Shown here in pieces: positions 39,024 to 47,671 of a stretch of DNA of 64,000 nucleotides. Numbering within the stretch: the first letter of the stretch is position 1; the number at the start of each line of letters is the position of its first letter. The DNA comes from Anaerosomatales bacterium (lineage in GTDB: Bacteria > Actinomycetota > Coriobacteriia > Anaerosomatales > Anaerosomataceae), in the NCBI GenBank assembly GCA_030019445.1, contig JASEEU010000002.1:62995-126994 (forward strand), written 5' to 3'. The position numbers and the translations under genes were made by a program. The notes under the pieces were generated by a model. That model was not told the origin of the DNA. It was given only the letters and a program-made list of their open reading frames with translations, and searched no databases.

Positions 39024-39980
39024 CTAGCGCTGCTGGTCGCGGCGCTCCACCGCCACCGTGCTCCCCGGCGTCGCGCGCGCGTACTCGAGCAGCTCGGTGC
39101 CGATGTCCATGAGCGCGATCACCGACTCAGGGAAGCGATCCACGACCCTGATGACCGCCGATGAGAGCGTGAGCGGCCCGTGCTCCTCGGCATCGCCCTG
39201 GCGGTCTTTGAGCACGTAGTAGCCGCGGTCGCGGTCCTCGTCCTCGAAGAAGTCCATGATGCTCGAGTCCCACGCGTCGGAAACCGATCGCGCGACCTCC
39301 TCGGCCTTCTCCGGCTCGCAGATGAACAGGAAGTCGTCCGCGCCGAGATGCCCTACGAACGGATCGGAACACTCGGCGTACTTGAGCGACTCGAGGATGA
39401 GCTCGGTGAGATGGCGCAACACGAGGTCTCCTCGGCCATGCCCGTAGCGCTTGTTGAACATGCGGAAGCCGTCGATGTCCAGGAAAGCGACCCCGAACGG
39501 GCGTCCGCGGGCGAGCATGAAGGCGAGCCGCTCCTCGGTGAGCGCGTTGGAGGGCAGACCGGTGAGCGCGTTGGCGAAGCGCTCGCGGCGCATGCGCCGG
39601 ACGACCATCTCGATGCGCGCATCCAGCACGAGCGGGTCCACCGGCTTGGCGATGAAGTCGTCGGCCCCGGACTCGATCGCCATGATCTCGAAGCCGGACT
39701 GCCCCATCCCGGTCATCATGAGGACCGGGATGTTGCGGCTCTTGGGCTCCGCCTTCATCCGCTTGCAGAGCTCGAAGCCATCGATGTCCGGCAGGTTGAT
39801 ATCGAGCACCACCGCATCGGGCACGCGCTCAGCGAGCACCTGCAGCCCGGTGTAGCCGTCACCCGCTTCGTAGACCTCGTAGCCCCGCTCCTCGAGCGTC
39901 ATCTTGACCATCTGACGCAGGGTGCGAGTGTCCTCGACGATGAGCACGCGGCACTTCTTGTTGCTCGGCTGGGCGCTCAT
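39024..39980 (-). CDS. Response regulator with degenerate GGDEF output domain
   Basis: The 318-residue protein has an N-terminal receiver domain (about 9-127; acidic Glu16/Asp17, phospho-acceptor Asp60, Thr90 and Lys112). A GGDEF-fold domain follows (about 138-305), with DIDGFRMFNKRYGHGRGD. The active-site loop reads GADDF (213-217) rather than GGDEF, with Ala replacing the second Gly and Asp replacing Glu, so cyclase activity is doubtful. It could be a c-di-GMP/GTP sensor or an inactive partner. The nearby histidine kinase is a plausible partner. Confidence 0.85.
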   Translation of the reverse strand: MSAQPSNKKCRVLIVEDTRTLRQMVKMTLEERGYEVYEAGDGYTGLQVLAERVPDAVVLDINLPDIDGFELCKRMKAEPKSRNIPVLMMTGMGQSGFEIMAIESGADDFIAKPVDPLVLDARIEMVVRRMRRERFANALTGLPSNALTEERLAFMLARGRPFGVAFLDIDGFRMFNKRYGHGRGDLVLRHLTELILESLKYAECSDPFVGHLGADDFLFICEPEKAEEVARSVSDAWDSSIMDFFEDEDRDRGYYVLKDRQGDAEEHGPLTLSSAVIRVVDRFPESVIALMDIGTELLEYARATPGSTVAVERRDQQR

Positions 39981-40165
39981 TGCGCCACCTCCCCAGGCCG
40001 AGTGGATCGTGTGTGCAAGGCGCCCGGTCCTGAGCGAACCTTGCTATCGGGTAGATTCGACATGCGGAGCCCGTGACCTGCAACTCCTCGCGGCCCTGCA
40101 TCCGCCTGGCGCGGAGGTTGCAGGCAGCCCGGCGACTGCTCGCATTTCCCGCCGAGAGGATCCTC

Positions 40166-40579
40166 GTGCGCTCGCTCTACCGCTGGATGCTCGTCGTGGT
40201 CGGTTCGCTGTCTCTTGCAGCGGGCATCATCGGCATGCTCGTGCCGATGTGGCCCACCACGCCGTTCCTGTTGCTTGCCGCCGCCTGCTACGTTCGCAGC
40301 TCCGAGCGGCTCTACGGCTGGCTCATCGAGCACCGGCACCTCGGTCCGTACATCCAGGACTTCCGGACCGGACGCGGCATCCCCTTGCGTGTGAAGGTCA
40401 TCGTCCTCGGGCTCATGTGGACCACCACCGTGATGTCTTCGGTGATGATGGTGAGCTCGCGCGAGGCCGATCCCTTCGCCCTGGCCTACGCATTCGTCGT
40501 CATGGCCGCGGCGGTGGGCGTGCAATACTACGTGGGCTTCAGGATCCCGACGCGTGTCGTGGAGGAAGAGGCCGAGTAG
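40166..40579 (+). CDS. DUF454/YbaN-family inner membrane protein
   Basis: The 137-residue protein matches the YbaN family: MVVVGSLSLAAGIIGMLVPMWPTTPFLLLAAACYVRSSERLY with the conserved LPxxPTTPF motif, LIEHRHLGPYIQDF and two C-terminal helices. Function is unknown. GTG at 40166, with GAGAGGA five bases upstream, is preferred to the ATG at 40073. The 185-base gap to the divergent regulator gene holds an imperfect inverted repeat (CTGCAAC at 40078, GTTGCAG at 40117). Confidence 0.82.
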   Translation: MRSLYRWMLVVVGSLSLAAGIIGMLVPMWPTTPFLLLAAACYVRSSERLYGWLIEHRHLGPYIQDFRTGRGIPLRVKVIVLGLMWTTTVMSSVMMVSSREADPFALAYAFVVMAAAVGVQYYVGFRIPTRVVEEEAE

Positions 40580-40639
40580 GGAAGCGCGGACCGGTACGCA
40601 CCGCCGAGTGTGGGCCGAACCGGGCTCGCCGCGCGTGCG

Positions 40640-40668
40640 TTGCCCCGGCCCCGCGCCCTCGCTATACT
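40640..40668 (+). promoter_or_regulatory. Promoter of tRNA-Ser(CGA)
   Basis: TTGCCC (40640-40645) and TATACT (40663-40668) with a 17-base spacer and the extended GCTATACTCGC, matching the tRNA-Ser(GGA) promoter. The tRNA begins 46 bases after the -10 box. Confidence 0.62.
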
Positions 40669-40713
40669 CGCACGTGCGCTCTCAGCGGCCTCCGGGTCGC
40701 CGGCAGCCACCAC

Positions 40714-40806
40714 GGAGAGGTGGCAGAGTGGTTGAATGCGGCGGTCTCGAAAACCGTTAGTCGGGTATCCCCCGGCTCGAGGGTTCGAATCCCTCCCTCT
40801 CCGCCA
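40714..40806 (+). tRNA. tRNA-Ser(CGA)
   Basis: A complete serine tRNA with encoded CCA (40804-40806). The acceptor is GGAGAGG/CCTCTCC with G73, the anticodon loop is TCTCGAAAA with anticodon CGA, a long variable arm is present (TAGTCGGGTATCCCCCGGCT), and the T-arm is GAGGG/CCCTC. It reads TCG. Its 3' 62 bases and four bases beyond are repeated, diverged, at 42307-42372. Confidence 0.96.
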
Positions 40807-40821
40807 GAGAAATGTGACGAT

Positions 40822-40847
40822 GCCCGTTCCCGACAAGGGGGGCGGGC
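40822..40847 (+). terminator. Hairpin downstream of tRNA-Ser(CGA)
   Basis: GCCCGTTCCC and GGGGGGCGGGC-type arms give a 10-base-pair stem (two G-U pairs) with loop GACAAG, 16 bases after the tRNA. It also lies just beyond the stop codon of the minus-strand oxidoreductase, so it may serve both. No strong T-run. Confidence 0.45.
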
Positions 40848-40869
40848 GTCTCTGTGCGACGACATCCGC

Positions 40870-42237
40870 TCAGGCTGAGGCGCGCAACCTGTCCAGCTCC
40901 TCGCCAAGATGCCAGTACATCTCGGAGAACGTCGGGAACTGGAACATGAGATCACGCAGCTCCGTGTAGGGCAGCCGGGCCTTGATCGCGACTGCGGCCA
41001 CGTGGATGAACTCGCTCGTGAGCGGACCGGCTGCAGCCGCACCGAGCACCTTGCCTGTGGACCGCTCCACAACCAGTATCCCGATGCCGGACCAGTCGGT
41101 CTGGTACGTATATGGCCTGTCCAGCTCCTCGAAGGGAAGGCTTGCCGAGAGTACGTCGATCCCGTTCTCCCGGGCTTGCCGCTCGGTCATACCCACGGCC
41201 GAGAGTTCGGGGTCGGTGAAGACGACGCGTGGCGTGGCGCGTTCGTCCAGTTCGCGGGAGGGCTCGACGATGTTCGCCGCGATGCAGCGTGCGTGATACA
41301 TGGCGCGGTGCGTGAAGAACGGCGGACCTGTGACGTCTCCGATCGCCCACAGACCCTCTCCGGCGCGACCATATCCGTCCACGGCCACCCCGCCATCGTC
41401 ACCCGGGACGATGCCGACGGTTTCCAGGCCGATTCCCGCGCTGCGCGGACGCCGTCCTGTCGCCACTACGACATGCTCGGCGGTGATCTCGGTCCCGTCT
41501 GACAGAAGCACCTTTCGCGAGTCACCCTCGCGTGTCACTCGTTGCACCACGGTGCCGAGGCGCACCTCGATCCCGTCGGCTTCAAGCGCGGTCTGGAGCA
41601 GCTCCCCAAGCGCCGGTTCTTCTCTCGGAAACAACGTGTCGGCCTGTTCCACGATCGTCACGGTGGCACCGTAGCGGCGCAGCATCTGGCCGAGCTCTAC
41701 GGCCACCGGACCGCCACCGATGAACACCAGGCTGTGCGGAATCTCGGTCACAGAGACTGCCTCCCTGTTCGTCCAGTAGCCTGCCCGCTCCAGGCCATCT
41801 ATCGGTGGAATGACAGCCTCAGAGCCTGTGGCGATCACGATATCCGGGGCCGTGAGGATCCGGTCTCCGGCGACGACACGGCCGGGTCCATCGAGGCGAC
41901 CGTCGGCCCGGACCAGAGTGATGCCGGCTTCATCGAGCCGCCCCGCAAACACCGAATCGTCGTAGTGGCGAACCATCTCGTCGCGATAGTCCGAGATCTC
42001 TGGCCAGTTCAGGGCGACGGGCTCGGTCCCGAAACACTTGACGCTCTCTCCCCACAGGGCGACGGGTCGAAGGAGCGTCTTGCTCGGGTTGCAGGCCCAA
42101 TACGCGCACTCCCCCTCGATTCGCTCGCGCTCAACTACCGCGACCCTCTTCCCCCGTGCGGCCAGTCGGTGCGCGGCGAACTCGCCGGCCGTCCCCGTCC
42201 CCACGATCACTACATCGAAGTCTTCTCGGCTTGTCAT
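40870..42237 (-). CDS. Pyridine nucleotide-disulfide oxidoreductase (mercuric reductase/LPD-like)
   Basis: The 455-residue flavoprotein has an FAD-binding DVVIVGTGTAGEFAAHRL (8-25), a redox-active disulfide GECAYWACNPSK (Cys44, Cys49), a second dinucleotide fold (VFIGGGPVAVELGQML), LWAIGDVTG and a C-terminal dimerisation domain. The catalytic His-x4-Glu of lipoamide dehydrogenases is not seen in the C-terminus, which favours another disulfide or small-molecule substrate. ATG at 42237 follows GGAGGTGG. It is the only gene between tRNA-Ser(CGA) and the tRNA fragment, and its codon use is less GC-biased than that of flanking genes. Confidence 0.85.
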   Translation of the reverse strand: MTSREDFDVVIVGTGTAGEFAAHRLAARGKRVAVVERERIEGECAYWACNPSKTLLRPVALWGESVKCFGTEPVALNWPEISDYRDEMVRHYDDSVFAGRLDEAGITLVRADGRLDGPGRVVAGDRILTAPDIVIATGSEAVIPPIDGLERAGYWTNREAVSVTEIPHSLVFIGGGPVAVELGQMLRRYGATVTIVEQADTLFPREEPALGELLQTALEADGIEVRLGTVVQRVTREGDSRKVLLSDGTEITAEHVVVATGRRPRSAGIGLETVGIVPGDDGGVAVDGYGRAGEGLWAIGDVTGPPFFTHRAMYHARCIAANIVEPSRELDERATPRVVFTDPELSAVGMTERQARENGIDVLSASLPFEELDRPYTYQTDWSGIGILVVERSTGKVLGAAAAGPLTSEFIHVAAVAIKARLPYTELRDLMFQFPTFSEMYWHLGEELDRLRASA

Positions 42238-42306
42238 GGGAGCCACCTCCTCCGGGGTTCTTACCCGGGCCCCAGCAGGGCCGTGTGCGCGCCCGCCGTG
42301 CTTCCC

Positions 42307-42372
42307 TCTCGAGTACCGTTGGTCGGGTATCCGCCGGTTCGAGAGTTCGAAACCCTCTCGCTCTGCCAGAGA
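42307..42372 (+). pseudogene. tRNA-Ser(CGA) 3' fragment, putative attachment-site scar
   Basis: These 66 bases align without gaps to 40745-40810, the anticodon loop through the CCA and four bases beyond of tRNA-Ser(CGA), with 10 mismatches (85 percent identity). The anticodon CGA and CCAGAGA are kept, but the acceptor 5' strand and D-arm are absent. The T-stem GAGAG/CCCTC also has an A-C mismatch, so it is not a working tRNA. Duplication of a tRNA 3' end in the same orientation is the usual mark of integration at a tRNA gene. Confidence 0.75.
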
Positions 42373-42386
42373 GAGCGAAGAAGCGA

Positions 42387-42414
42387 TCCCGACAACCCGA
42401 AGGAGATGTCGGGA
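42387..42414 (-). other. Inverted repeat between the tRNA fragment and the antiporter gene
   Basis: TCCCGACA (42387-42394) and TGTCGGGA (42407-42414) form a perfect 8-base inverted repeat with a 12-base spacer. It lies 94 bases after the end of the KefB-like gene (minus strand) and could be its terminator hairpin or an operator for the oxidoreductase gene. The rest of the 270-base gap holds only the tRNA fragment. Confidence 0.4.
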
Positions 42415-42507
42415 CACGCCGTTCGCAGCGGGGCAGGCTCGAGTCGCATCTGCGGAGCAGATGAGCGAGCGACAGAACGCGTGGCGGCGGGTCTGGTCAG
42501 CGGCCTC

Positions 42508-44475
42508 CTAGGAGACGCTCTGTGGATCCCACGCAAGCGGACCGATCACGAACAGCACGTCACCCTCGCGCAAGACGGTCTCACCCCGGGGATTCCCGAG
42601 ACTCTCTCCCTCTCGCGTGACGGCAAGCACCGTCACACCGTGATCCGCCCTCAGGCGGCTCTGCGCGATCGTCGTCCCGGCAAGCGGCGATGACGGGCTG
42701 ATGCGCAGCGTATGCGTCGCAAGATCAGGGATGTTCACCCGGAGATCGGGCACGGAGGTCGCCTCCCGGGCGAAGCTGCGTGCCATCCTGCGCCAATCGC
42801 CGCGGACCTCACCGATGAGACGTTTGATATCCTCGCGCGGCACGAGCATGCGCGACAGGACACGCGCGAAGATCTCGATGGACACCTCAAGCTCATCGGC
42901 GATCACTTCGTCCGCACCGAGCGTATGCAGCACCTCCACTTCGCGGAGGTAGCGCGTGCGCACGAGCACGTAGGCGTCCGGCGCGACCCTCCGAGCCAGC
43001 TCGACGATGCGCCGGGTTCCCGCCGGGTCGTCGATCACGATGACGATCGCTCTGGCCTTGTCGGCGTCGACATGTCGAAGGATCGTCTCCTGGGATGCGT
43101 CGCCATAGTGGATCGGCTCGCCCTCGGCGGCCGCCTTGCGCACCGTGGCGGCGTTCAGCTCTAGTATCGCGTACGGCACCTCAGCCGCTCGCGCGGCGTG
43201 AGCGACGTTGGCCCCCGTGACGCCGAAGCCCACGATCAGGATGTGACCGAAGTAGGCATGAGCCGGCTCGACACGTTCACGTGCGAAGCCGCTTGCCTCA
43301 AGACGGACGAGGGGGGTCCTGCAGGCCAGGTCGGCGCAGCGCGGACCGATCGCGAAGAGGACAGGCGTCAGCAACATGCTCAAGACGGCCGTGTCGAGCA
43401 CGGACTGGAACACGGTTCCGTCAACGAGTCCCGCTGAGACCGCAGCCTGCGTCGCTACGAGCGAGAACTCGCCCACTTGCCCGAGCGCGAGGCCGGCAAG
43501 CACCGCGCTGCGAACGGGGAGTCCGACGACCATGGAACCCATGGTGGCGATTACAGGCTTGATCACCAGCACTCCGAACGTGAGGAGCAGTATCCGCATC
43601 GGGTCGCTCAAGAGGAACTCGACATCCAGCAACAGACCGACCGAGACGAAGAACAGACTCATGAACACGTCACGGAACGGCAGGATCACGCTGACTGCCT
43701 GATGCGAGTACTCGGACTCCGAGATCAGGATGCCGGCGAGGAATGCGCCGAGCGCCAGAGACAGGCCCAGTGAATGCGTGAGAACCGCGATACCGATGCA
43801 GATGACGATCACGCCGAGCAAGAACGCCTCGGAGCTTCGCGTCGCCGCGATCTGTCGCAGCACCACAGGGACGAGCCACCGATAAGCGACGTACGAGAAC
43901 AAAGCGACCCCGACGACGCGCGCCAGAAGCGCCCCCACGGAGACGACGACGGACTCGCCCGTTCCGCCGGCCAGGAGTGGAGCCATCAGCATGACGGGGA
44001 CGACCGCGATGTCTTGGTAGATGAGCGATGCAAGAATCGATCGGCCGTGTGGCGAGTCCAGCTCGGCTCGATCCTGGAGCATCTTGAGCACCACGGCCGT
44101 GCTCGACAGGGCGACAACGAACCCGAGGTAGAGGCTCTGCGGCGCTGAAGTCCCCATCCACCACGTCGCGAGCGCGATGACGGCGGTCGTCCCGAAGAAC
44201 TGAATGGATCCGCCGACCAGGAATTGCCGCCGCATGTGGGCGAGATCCTTAAGGGAGAACTCGAGTCCGATCACGAACAGGAGCAGGATCACACCGATCT
44301 CGGAGATGACCTCTATCTGGTGGGCGTTCCGGACGAGGCCGAGAACCCCGGGGCTTGCCGCGACACCAGTCAGAAGGAGCCCGATGGACGAGGGCAGATT
44401 GAGCCGATGGCAGACGATCACAGCGAGGATCGCGAGTGCGAAGATGACGGTGATGTCGAACAACAGCCCGAGCAC
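42508..44475 (-). CDS. KefB-like CPA2 monovalent cation/proton antiporter
   Basis: This 655-residue membrane protein has a CPA2 transporter domain with about 12 helices (residues 1-385; LLLFVIGLEF and SLYLGFVVALSSTAVVLKML are typical). A TrkA-N nucleotide-binding domain follows (about 412-530; HILIVGFGVTGANVAHA), then a TrkA-C domain (about 570-650; SSPLAGTTIAQSRLRADHGVTVLAVTREG). It should exchange K+ or Na+ for protons under control of a dinucleotide or nucleotide ligand. The N-terminus starts directly in helix 1. Confidence 0.9.
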   Translation of the reverse strand: MLGLLFDITVIFALAILAVIVCHRLNLPSSIGLLLTGVAASPGVLGLVRNAHQIEVISEIGVILLLFVIGLEFSLKDLAHMRRQFLVGGSIQFFGTTAVIALATWWMGTSAPQSLYLGFVVALSSTAVVLKMLQDRAELDSPHGRSILASLIYQDIAVVPVMLMAPLLAGGTGESVVVSVGALLARVVGVALFSYVAYRWLVPVVLRQIAATRSSEAFLLGVIVICIGIAVLTHSLGLSLALGAFLAGILISESEYSHQAVSVILPFRDVFMSLFFVSVGLLLDVEFLLSDPMRILLLTFGVLVIKPVIATMGSMVVGLPVRSAVLAGLALGQVGEFSLVATQAAVSAGLVDGTVFQSVLDTAVLSMLLTPVLFAIGPRCADLACRTPLVRLEASGFARERVEPAHAYFGHILIVGFGVTGANVAHAARAAEVPYAILELNAATVRKAAAEGEPIHYGDASQETILRHVDADKARAIVIVIDDPAGTRRIVELARRVAPDAYVLVRTRYLREVEVLHTLGADEVIADELEVSIEIFARVLSRMLVPREDIKRLIGEVRGDWRRMARSFAREATSVPDLRVNIPDLATHTLRISPSSPLAGTTIAQSRLRADHGVTVLAVTREGESLGNPRGETVLREGDVLFVIGPLAWDPQSVS

Positions 44476-44527
44476 GCAGCGCCTCCCTGTCCACGAACAC
44501 CTCGATGGTACCGGACGGCTCGTGCCC

Positions 44528-45031
44528 CTATGCTTCTCCTACCCGTAACCGCCCCGCGAACGCGTGCCAGAACGCCCGGTCGGCCAGCAGCAGCGCCGTC
44601 CCCACGCCGATATAGAGCGCACCCATGATGCCTGCGCCGACGGCGTCCGGGTGGACGACCAACCGCCTGAGCACCATGCCCGCACCCATCATCACAGCGA
44701 CGAGCGCCCATGAGCGTGCCGAGAAGAACCCGAAGAAATGGGCACGTCCGCGCTCGTAGATGCGGGCGACCGCAGCGCGCGCGGCGCGGTCGAGGATCAT
44801 GCGGGCCTTGAGGACGCCGAGCGCCAGTCCGGCGGCGAGGGCCCATGCGTGCCACGAACGCCCCTGCAGATAGCCGGCGCCACGGACGAGCAGGATGCCT
44901 GCCCCGATGAGCCACATGGTCGCGGCCGCGAGCAGCTGGACGCGCTCGCCGACGATCGGCGAGACTGCGCGCTTGAAGCGCTCGATCGGGCGCACGCCCG
45001 GGCGGATGGGGTTGCTGTCCGGATGGGTCAC
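44528..45031 (-). CDS. Polytopic membrane protein of unknown function
   Basis: The 167-residue protein has about four hydrophobic segments (LLAAATMWLIGAGILLV, WHAWALAAGLALGVLKARMIL, WALVAVMMGAGMVLRRLVV, GIMGALYIGVGTALLLAD) and a basic loop with ARIYERGRAHFFGFFSARSW, which suggests a cytoplasmic face. No family is recognised. GTG at 45031 with GAGGAG upstream is the best start. The 235-base gap to the next, divergent, gene holds a TTGACC at 45102 that could be a -35 box for the amino-acid transporter operon. Confidence 0.55.
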   Translation of the reverse strand: MTHPDSNPIRPGVRPIERFKRAVSPIVGERVQLLAAATMWLIGAGILLVRGAGYLQGRSWHAWALAAGLALGVLKARMILDRAARAAVARIYERGRAHFFGFFSARSWALVAVMMGAGMVLRRLVVHPDAVGAGIMGALYIGVGTALLLADRAFWHAFAGRLRVGEA

Positions 45032-45266
45032 GCGGTCGTGCTCCTCGCTCCTCGGGGTGGCGGTCGACGAGCACGGTCCGTGCCATGCTGCGCGCGGTGT
45101 TTTGACCGCAGTGCATAAGACCGTCAACATACTGTAAACTGTTCGCCACGCGAGAGCGCGAGTCTGCGCGAGTGCACGAAGGAACCATGCCCAGCGACAC
45201 GCAGGCGGGCGCTCCGTTCCCCTCGGCCACTCGGCGGTCTCGGCACATCCAGCACGAGGAGCACGC

Positions 45267-45992
45267 ATGATCAAACTCGTCGACGTGAGCAAGCACTTCG
45301 GCAGCCACGAGGCGCTCAAGCACGTGAATCTCGAGGTGCCGACGGGGCAGAAGCTCGTCATCATCGGCCCGTCGGGCTCCGGCAAGTCCACGCTCATCCG
45401 CTGTATCAACATGCTGGAGAAGCCGAGCTCCGGTCAGGTCATCGTCGACGGCGTCGACCTCACGGCGCTTCGCGCACCGGTCGCCAAGGTGCGCCAACAG
45501 GTCGCGATGGTCTTCCAGCAGTTCAACCTCTACCCGCACAAGACGGTGCTCGAGAACATCACGCTTGCGCCCATCGTGGTCTGCGGGGTCTCCCGCGACG
45601 AGGCGACCGAGTCGGCGTACAAGTACCTGGACCGGGTCGGCTTGCGCGAGAAGGCCGACAAGTACCCCGCACAGCTTTCGGGCGGGCAGCAGCAGCGCGT
45701 CGCGATCGCGCGAGCGCTCAACATGCATCCCAAGATCATGCTGTTCGACGAGCCCACCTCGGCGCTCGACCCGGAGATGATCCAGGAAGTCCTCGAGGTC
45801 ATCATCGACCTCGCGCACGGCGGCATCACGATGGTCGTCGTGACGCACGAGATGGGCTTCGCCAAAGAGGCCGCCGATCGCGTGATCTTCCTCGATGACG
45901 GCCTCATCCTCGAAGACGGCACCCCCGAGCACTTCTTCGAGAATCCGCAGCACGACCGTACGAAGCTGTTCCTGAGCAAGATCCTGCGCTAG
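45267..45992 (+). CDS. Amino-acid ABC transporter ATPase (GluA/GlnQ type)
   Basis: The 241-residue ATPase drives polar amino-acid uptake. Walker A is GPSGSGKST (35-43), the Q-loop is [12 protein letters not shown], the signature is [15 protein letters not shown], Walker B is [15 protein letters not shown] and the H-loop is VVVTHEMGF. It comes first in an operon whose order (ATPase, binding protein, two permeases) is that of the corynebacterial gluABCD system. GAGGAG precedes the ATG. Confidence 0.93.
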   Translation: MIKLVDVSKHFGSHEALKHVNLEVPTGQKLVIIGPSGSGKSTLIRCINMLEKPSSGQVIVDGVDLTALRAPVAKVRQQVAMVFQQFNLYPHKTVLENITLAPIVVCGVSRDEATESAYKYLDRVGLREKADKYPAQLSGGQQQRVAIARALNMHPKIMLFDEPTSALDPEMIQEVLEVIIDLAHGGITMVVVTHEMGFAKEAADRVIFLDDGLILEDGTPEHFFENPQHDRTKLFLSKILR

Positions 45993-46020
45993 GCGGGGTC
46001 ACCCCCGATCGCGGCACGTC

Positions 46021-46036
46021 GAGACCTCACGGTCTC
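46021..46036 (+). other. Intercistronic hairpin between ATPase and binding-protein genes
   Basis: GAGACC and GGTCTC form a perfect 6-base stem with loop TCAC in the 119-base gap. Such hairpins often protect the mRNA end or allow higher expression of the binding protein; this role is inferred. Confidence 0.35.
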
Positions 46037-46111
46037 TACTGCACCACACTGCACTGCTGGACGATGTGGGTCACCGTGTAACCCGGAACTGTCCGGGGAG
46101 AAGGAGGAAGG

Positions 46112-46936
46112 ATGAAGAAGACGGCACTGCTTCTGGTGTTCGCGCTGGTCTTCAGCGCGTTCGCCCTGGTCGGCTGTGGCTCGGACGAGCCCGCCGAGAC
46201 GGACGGCGGCTCCGAGCCCGCCGCCGAGCTGCCCGCCGGCGTCCAGGAGATCGCCGACACGGGCAAGCTGCGCGTGGGCGTCAAGGCGGACGTCCCGAAC
46301 TTCGGCCTGCAGGATGCGGCCACCGGTGAGTTCGAGGGTATGGAGATCGACCTCGCCTACGCGCTCGCGGAGCGCATGGGTCTCTCGGCAGACGATGTGG
46401 AATTCGAGGCCGTCACGGCCAAGACCCGTGGTCCGCTGCTCGACAACGGCCAGCTCGACGTGGTCATCGCGACGTTTACCATCAAGCCCGAGCGTCTTGA
46501 GCAGTGGAACTTCTCGGACACGTACTACCAGGACGAGGTCGGACTGCTCGTGAAGAAGGACTCCGGCATCGAGGGCCTCGCCGATCTTGACGGCAAGGTC
46601 ATCGGCGTGGCGCAGGGCGCGACCACGCGTGACGCCGTGCAGGCCGAGGCGGACGCTGCCGGCATCACGGTCGAGTTCCTCGAGTTCGCGACCTATCCGG
46701 AGATCAACGCCGCGCTCGAGTCCGGTCGCGTGGACGCGTTCTCGGTGGACAAGTCGATCCTGTCCGGCTACGTGACCGAGGACTCGGTCATCCTCCCGGA
46801 CGGCTTCTCGCCGCAGGACTACGGCATCGCGAGCAAGCTGGGGACCGACGACCTGACGACCTTCATCAACGAGATGCTCGCGGAGATGCAGGCCAACGGC
46901 GAGATGGACGCCCTGCTGGAGAAGTGGGGTCTCTGA
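46112..46936 (+). CDS. Amino-acid-binding lipoprotein of the ABC transporter
   Basis: The 274-residue solute-binding protein (SBP_bac_3 family) has a lipoprotein signal ending ALVGC with Cys22 as the lipidated residue, then an acidic linker. The ligand-binding fold begins GKLRVGVKADVPNFGLQDAATGEFEGMEIDLAYAL and includes the Asp/Arg-type contacts of polar amino-acid binders. It is anchored outside the membrane and passes substrate to the two permeases encoded next. GGAGAAGGAGG lies upstream of the ATG. Confidence 0.93.
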   Translation: MKKTALLLVFALVFSAFALVGCGSDEPAETDGGSEPAAELPAGVQEIADTGKLRVGVKADVPNFGLQDAATGEFEGMEIDLAYALAERMGLSADDVEFEAVTAKTRGPLLDNGQLDVVIATFTIKPERLEQWNFSDTYYQDEVGLLVKKDSGIEGLADLDGKVIGVAQGATTRDAVQAEADAAGITVEFLEFATYPEINAALESGRVDAFSVDKSILSGYVTEDSVILPDGFSPQDYGIASKLGTDDLTTFINEMLAEMQANGEMDALLEKWGL

Positions 46937-46963
46937 TCCTCGTGATCGGGGATCCGAGCGCGC

Positions 46964-47671
46964 ATGTCTGAGCTGCTGGCGAACATAGGCTTCCTGCAAG
47001 AGGGACCGTTCTCGGTACCTCGCTGGGAGGCGCTGTTCTCCAACTTCGGCGTGCTCGTCGACGGCGCGCTCGTGACGTTGCTGGTGGCGTCCCTGGGGCT
47101 GGCCCTCGCGCTGGCCCTGGGGACCGCCATCGGCGTCATGTCGACGTCGCAGTGGCGTGTCCCGCGCGCGTTCGCCCGTGGCTACGTGGAGTTCTTCCAG
47201 AACACGCCGCTGCTCATCCAGGTGTTCATGATCTACAACGCGCTTCCGATCATCTATCCCCGCCTGTTCATCCCGGTGATCGCGATCGGCATCATGGGTG
47301 TGGGGATGTATCACGGCGCCTACATCGCCGAGGTCGTGCGCGCGGGCATCCAGTCCATCGGCAGGGGACAGCTCGAGGCGGCGGTGTCCCAGGGCTTCTC
47401 GTACGTCGGTGCGATGCGCTACATCATCATCCCGCAGGCGATGCGCGTGGTGCTCCCGCCGCTCACCAACCAGGCGGTCAACCTCATCAAGAACACCTCG
47501 GTGCTTGCGATCATCGCCGGCGGCGACCTGATGTACGCGGGTGATTCGTTCGCCGGCCGCTTCGGCCACTACGGACCGACCTACATCATGGTCGGCCTCA
47601 TCTACTTCCTGATGTGCTTCCCGCTCGCGATGCTGGCGCGCCGCCTTGAAGAGCGCACGAGGGCCGCGTGA
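46964..47671 (+). CDS. Amino-acid ABC transporter permease 1
   Basis: The 235-residue permease of the HisM/GlnP family has about five membrane helices and the cytoplasmic EAA-type coupling motif GQLEAAVSQGFSYVGAMRYIIIPQAMRVVLPP. VEFFQNTPLLIQVFM matches the conserved R-x-TPLL-Q segment. It probably forms a heterodimer with the product of the next gene, with which it overlaps at TGATG. Confidence 0.92.
   Translation: MSELLANIGFLQEGPFSVPRWEALFSNFGVLVDGALVTLLVASLGLALALALGTAIGVMSTSQWRVPRAFARGYVEFFQNTPLLIQVFMIYNALPIIYPRLFIPVIAIGIMGVGMYHGAYIAEVVRAGIQSIGRGQLEAAVSQGFSYVGAMRYIIIPQAMRVVLPPLTNQAVNLIKNTSVLAIIAGGDLMYAGDSFAGRFGHYGPTYIMVGLIYFLMCFPLAMLARRLEERTRAA

Noticed and set aside
42307-42372. A functional extra tRNA-Ser(CGA)
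   Set aside because: The acceptor 5' strand and D-arm are missing and the T-stem has a mismatch, so it is kept only as a fragment.
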